Of a DNA stretch of 6,267 nt, positions 3,884-6,267 are shown one piece after another (positions within the stretch are counted from its first letter, which is position 1; each line of letters starts with the position of its first letter). The stretch spans positions 1 to 6,267 of the forward strand of contig CAZRSF010000130.1 in the NCBI GenBank assembly GCA_964602655.1, in the 5' to 3' direction. The stretch comes from Moduliflexus sp964602655. GTDB lineage: Bacteria > Moduliflexota > Moduliflexia > Moduliflexales > Moduliflexaceae. A model generated the notes under the pieces. The model worked only from the letters and a program-made list of their open reading frames with translations. It ran no database searches and had not been told where the DNA came from. The position numbers and the translations under genes are program-made.

Positions 3884-5305
3884 ATGGCAGAGAATTGGCA
3901 GACGATTGATTGGGCGCGCGTGGAGCAGCAGGTGCGGCAGATGCAGGCGGAAATCGTGAAGGCGGCGCGCGCGGGGAATACGCGGGGCATCATTCAGTGG
4001 CAGGATCGCCTGACGCAATCGCGCGAGGCGAGGTGGCTGGCAGTGCGGCGCGTGACGAGCAGCGGCGGCAAGCATACGTCTGGCGTGGATAAGGACGTCT
4101 GGACGCGCCCGGCGCAAAAATGGGAGGCGGCGCAGCGGATGGACCCGCGCAGCTATCGCCCGCAACCGGCGCGGCGGACGTATATTCCGAAAGCGAACGG
4201 CGCGCAGCGGCCGCTCGGCATTCTGACGATGGCGGATCGGGCGATGCAGGCGCTCTATTATTTTGCGGTCGATCCGGTGGCGGAAACGCTGTCCGATCCG
4301 CATTCTTACGGCTTCCGGCAATATCGCTCAACGGCGGACGCGATTACGCGCTGCCTGGACATTTTTCGCGAGCCGAACGCGCCGGAATGGGTGCTGGAAG
4401 CGGATATCGAGGCCTGTTTCGATTCGATCAGCCATCAATGGCTGCTGGAGCATGTCTTGATGGAGCAGCGCATTTTGAAGGCGTGGCTGAGCGCGGGGTA
4501 TGTCGAAAAAGGGAAAACATTCGCCACGACGAAGGGCTTGCCGCAAGGGGGCGTCATTTCGCCGACGCTTGCGAATATGGCGCTCGATGGATTGGAACGG
4601 CTGCTGCACGAGCATTTTGCGTATCGGGCGAACCGGACGCGCAGCGACCGGGTGCAACTCGTCCGGTTTGCGGATGATTTCATCGTGACGGCGACGAACA
4701 AGGCGATGCTGGGCGAGGAGGTCAAGCCGCTGTTGGCGCAGTTTCTCGCGCAGCGCGGGATGCAGTTTTCCGCGAGCAAAACGCGCATGACGCGCGTCAA
4801 CGAGGGCTTCGAGTTTTTGGGATTCCACGTCAAAAAGCCGCTGTTCGGGCGCGTTCAGGCGGCGCCGACGCGCAAACGCTTCGAGGCCGTGATGCAGCAG
4901 GTGCAGGCCACGCTCCAGGATGCGAGCGTGACGACGGCGGCGCAGGCGATTGCCCGCTTGACGCCGGTGATTCGGGGTTGGGCGACCTATTACGATCATG
5001 TGGAGCAGCGCGGCATGTTTGCGGAATTGGACGACGCGGTGTCTCATGCGTGCGAGGCGTGGGCCAAACGGCGGCATCCGGGCTGGTTTACCGGCAAGGC
5101 GATTGCGCGTTATTTTGCGCCGATCAAGGGACAATCCCCCTGTTTCACGGACGAGCGCGGGCAGCGTCTCTTTCGGGCGCAGGAGATGCCGCTGCGGCAA
5201 CACGCGGCGATTGACCCGGCGAGCAACGCCTACGATCCACAGTGGGATCGCTATTTTGCAACGCGCAAGCGCGCGCATCGGACGGAAACGAAAAAAATAG
5301 CATAA
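3884..5305 (+). CDS. Group II intron-type reverse transcriptase/maturase without HNH domain, next to cas1-cas2 and the array
   Basis: A protein of 473 residues counted from ATG 3884. The order is: N-terminal RT0-like region WQTIDWARVEQQV with AVRRV and GVD (5-69); RT palm and fingers with YIPKANGAQRPLGI (100-113), EADIEACFD (172-180, catalytic D174), GLPQGGVISPTLAN (218-231) and RFADDF (261-266, catalytic D264/D265); FEFLGFHV (309-316); and the maturase X domain with RGWATYYDHV. It ends soon after NAYDPQWDRYF, where full-length intron proteins usually continue into an HNH endonuclease; that domain is absent. No exon-like splice context or domain V-like sequence is seen on either side. The frame is open upstream to ATG 3764, but those 40 codons are palindrome sequence, so 3884, which begins just before conserved residues, is preferred; ATG 3815 is also in frame. 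No clear Shine-Dalgarno. With neighbours cas1-cas2 and an array 423 bp away, a role in making cDNA for spacer acquisition is plausible but inferred. The alternative is a degenerate retroelement that landed here. Confidence 0.9.
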   Translation: MAENWQTIDWARVEQQVRQMQAEIVKAARAGNTRGIIQWQDRLTQSREARWLAVRRVTSSGGKHTSGVDKDVWTRPAQKWEAAQRMDPRSYRPQPARRTYIPKANGAQRPLGILTMADRAMQALYYFAVDPVAETLSDPHSYGFRQYRSTADAITRCLDIFREPNAPEWVLEADIEACFDSISHQWLLEHVLMEQRILKAWLSAGYVEKGKTFATTKGLPQGGVISPTLANMALDGLERLLHEHFAYRANRTRSDRVQLVRFADDFIVTATNKAMLGEEVKPLLAQFLAQRGMQFSASKTRMTRVNEGFEFLGFHVKKPLFGRVQAAPTRKRFEAVMQQVQATLQDASVTTAAQAIARLTPVIRGWATYYDHVEQRGMFAELDDAVSHACEAWAKRRHPGWFTGKAIARYFAPIKGQSPCFTDERGQRLFRAQEMPLRQHAAIDPASNAYDPQWDRYFATRKRAHRTETKKIA

Positions 5306-5319
5306 GCAGCATTTTTTTC
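5290..5319. terminator. Possible A/T-stem terminator at the RT end
   Basis: GAAAAAAAT (5290-5298) and ATTTTTTTC (5311-5319) are complementary 9-mers around a 12-nt loop that includes the RT stop codon. The stem is almost all A-T and the T-run is part of it, so strength is doubtful. The position, at the end of the gene block and before the leader, is where a terminator is expected. Confidence 0.3.
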
Positions 5320-5728
5320 TTGACATGATCGGCGTCTTTCACTATGACGGCTTTCGTCGAAGGGGAAATAGATGCTGCATCGTTCTGATTGGCGGGCAAC
5401 GAGACGAAATTTTTCTTGAAATATGCCGCAGCGTGGAATGAGGCGGGTCGCCTACGACAAGAGGCGGAATGCGGAAATTTTCCGCGAACCGAGGTTGTGG
5501 TTTTTAAAAAAGGCGAAAGTGTCGCATAACTTCTTGAAAAGAAAGGGATTGCGGCGTTTTGAAAAATAGTCGGTTCGCGGAAACCTGTAACGCCTTATTT
5601 TACAGAATGTTCTGCGTTTTTCAATCACATCTGCTCCTTGATATTGTGGCGTATAAAAGGCGAAAATGGCGAGGTTCGCGGAAAATGGTATCTAAGTTAT
5701 TGAATTTGCAAGGGATAAAAGGTAGGGA
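5306..5728 (+). promoter_or_regulatory. CRISPR leader region without a credible gene
   Basis: This 423-bp stretch between the RT and the first repeat holds no convincing coding sequence. Its place next to the array end, and the orientation given by the ATTGAAAC repeat end, mark it as the leader that should carry the pre-crRNA promoter and the integration signals. Visible structure: the 12-mer GGTTCGCGGAAA occurs inverted at 5479-5490 and direct at 5572-5583 and 5673-5684. GCGGAAA-T-TTTCCGC is a palindrome at 5471-5485. AAAAGGCGAAA is repeated at 5508-5518 and 5655-5665. Small hairpins are AGGCG-GGT-CGCCT (5441-5453) and TTCTT-GAA-AAGAA (5531-5543). AAGGGATTG at 5543-5551 echoes the 3' part of the CRISPR repeat. 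Confidence 0.7.
5320..5348 (+). promoter_or_regulatory. Candidate sigma-70 promoter at the start of the leader
   Basis: A perfect -35 box TTGACA (5320-5325) is followed after 17 bp by TATGAC (5343-5348), which matches the -10 consensus at 4 of 6 positions. It points toward the array, but the first repeat is about 380 bp further on, so a nearer promoter could also exist. Confidence 0.4.
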
Positions 5729-6267
5729 GTACAAATCCAAAGTCAGCCCTGGAAGGGATTGAAACAAATAGTAGGCGGTCACGTCGCGCCGCAAAGAGAG
5801 GGTACAAATCCAAAGTCAGCCCTGGAAGGGATTGAAACTTATCGAGTCCCCGTTTCACCTCATCCGTAATATCATGTACAAATCCAAAGTCAGCCCTGGA
5901 AGGGATTGAAACTGTTCTCCACCCTTTACGCGAACGAAATAGCTTAAACGTACAAATCCAAAGTCAGCCCTGGAAGGGATTGAAACAGAACAGGGAAAAC
6001 CCCTTCGCCATTGCCAGTATTCTGTACAAATCCAAAGTCAGCCCTGGAAGGGATTGAAACTTAAACGAATAAGAGATTGTTCAATACAGAAACCTCCTGT
6101 ACAAATCCAAAGTCAGCCCTGGAAGGGATTGAAACTACATCTGAACCTATCCAATCAAGCCACACATACTTCGTACAAATCCAAAGTCAGCCCTGGAAGG
6201 GATTGAAACTTAATGTATAACTTTGAATCATTTCAGCAGAAAGAGAGTACAAATCCAAAGTCAGCCC
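5729..6267 (+). CRISPR. CRISPR array, 37-nt repeats, leader-proximal end; continues past the window
   Basis: Seven complete, identical 37-nt repeats start at 5729, 5802, 5876, 5950, 6024, 6099 and 6173; an eighth (6247-6267) is cut by the edge after 21 nt. Each begins GTACAAATCCAAAG and ends GGAAGGGATTGAAAC, with the short internal hairpin CCCT-GGA-AGGG. The ATTGAAAC end is typical of Cas6-processed repeats of type I and III systems and would be the 8-nt crRNA 5' handle, so the array is transcribed on the + strand, away from the leader. Spacers: 5766-5801 (36 nt), 5839-5875 (37), 5913-5949 (37), 5987-6023 (37), 6061-6098 (38), 6136-6172 (37), 6210-6246 (37). All seven are different and none matches elsewhere in the window by eye. 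Identical repeats and a leader-side position suggest recent, active acquisition. No cas6 is in the window. Confidence 0.99.

Noticed and set aside
4328..5326. Long open frame of 332 codons on the - strand opposite the RT gene
   Set aside because: It is rich in Arg, Leu and His with no recognisable motif, as expected for the complement of a GC-rich gene. The + strand carries all RT motifs.
5638..5657. TTGATA and TATAAA as a promoter just before the array
   Set aside because: The boxes are only 8 bp apart, far from the usual 16-18 bp.
3600..5728. A complete group II intron around the RT
   Set aside because: I found no intron 5' end and no domain V-like hairpin after the stop codon. This was judged by eye, so a covariance-model search would settle it.
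5559..5762. 67-codon open frame in the leader that runs into the first CRISPR repeat
   Set aside because: Its last codons are CRISPR repeat sequence and it has no ribosome binding site; the region is leader.
5766..6246. Self-targeting spacers matching genes in the window
   Set aside because: No spacer matches another part of the window on either strand by eye.

Overview
This window is the adaptation end of a CRISPR-Cas locus, most likely from an uncultured bacterium. All genes and the CRISPR array read left to right on the + strand. The order is: a two-pass membrane protein with a predicted CARF (cyclic-oligonucleotide sensor) domain (97-933), cas4 (947-1552), cas1 (1624-2625), cas2 (2789-3064), a small DUF1294-type membrane protein (3191-3622), a free-standing group II intron-type reverse transcriptase (3884-5305), a leader of about 420 bp with no gene, and a CRISPR array that runs off the right edge (5729-6267). 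No interference gene (cas10, Cas7/Cas5-type backbone, cas6, cas3) lies in the window. The CARF protein and the RT both point to a type III system whose effector genes would be outside it, most simply to the left. The subtype cannot be fixed from here.

How the parts should work together. Cas1-Cas2 integrates new spacers at the leader end of the array, and Cas4 trims and orients prespacers. An RT beside cas1-cas2 raises the possibility of spacer capture from RNA, as shown for RT-Cas1 fusions of type III systems. Here, however, the RT is a separate protein with the maturase (X) domain kept and the HNH endonuclease absent. I see no group II intron ribozyme around it, so it looks like a domesticated intron RT rather than an active retroelement. 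The CARF protein would be an ancillary effector that senses cyclic oligoadenylate made by Cas10 and acts at the membrane.

The second theme is DNA structure. Nearly every intergenic gap carries a palindromic element. Most belong to one family whose ends are AGGAGT...ACTCCT. The 51-bp form has a strict modular layout, 6-[8-3-8]-1-[8-3-8]-6, which can fold either as one long hairpin or as two hairpins closed by a terminal stem. A 107-bp relative precedes cas2, three copies crowd the gap before the RT, one copy overlaps the cas4 stop codon, and a half copy is cut by the left edge. A different inverted repeat (28-bp perfect arms) separates cas2 from the DUF1294 gene.

The organism is not identifiable with confidence. 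The cas, DUF1294 and RT genes are fairly GC-rich, while the CARF gene and the array are AT-richer. Abundant intergenic palindromes, a cas4-cas1-cas2 module and an intron-type RT suit large genomes of filamentous or sludge-type environmental bacteria, but this is a guess.
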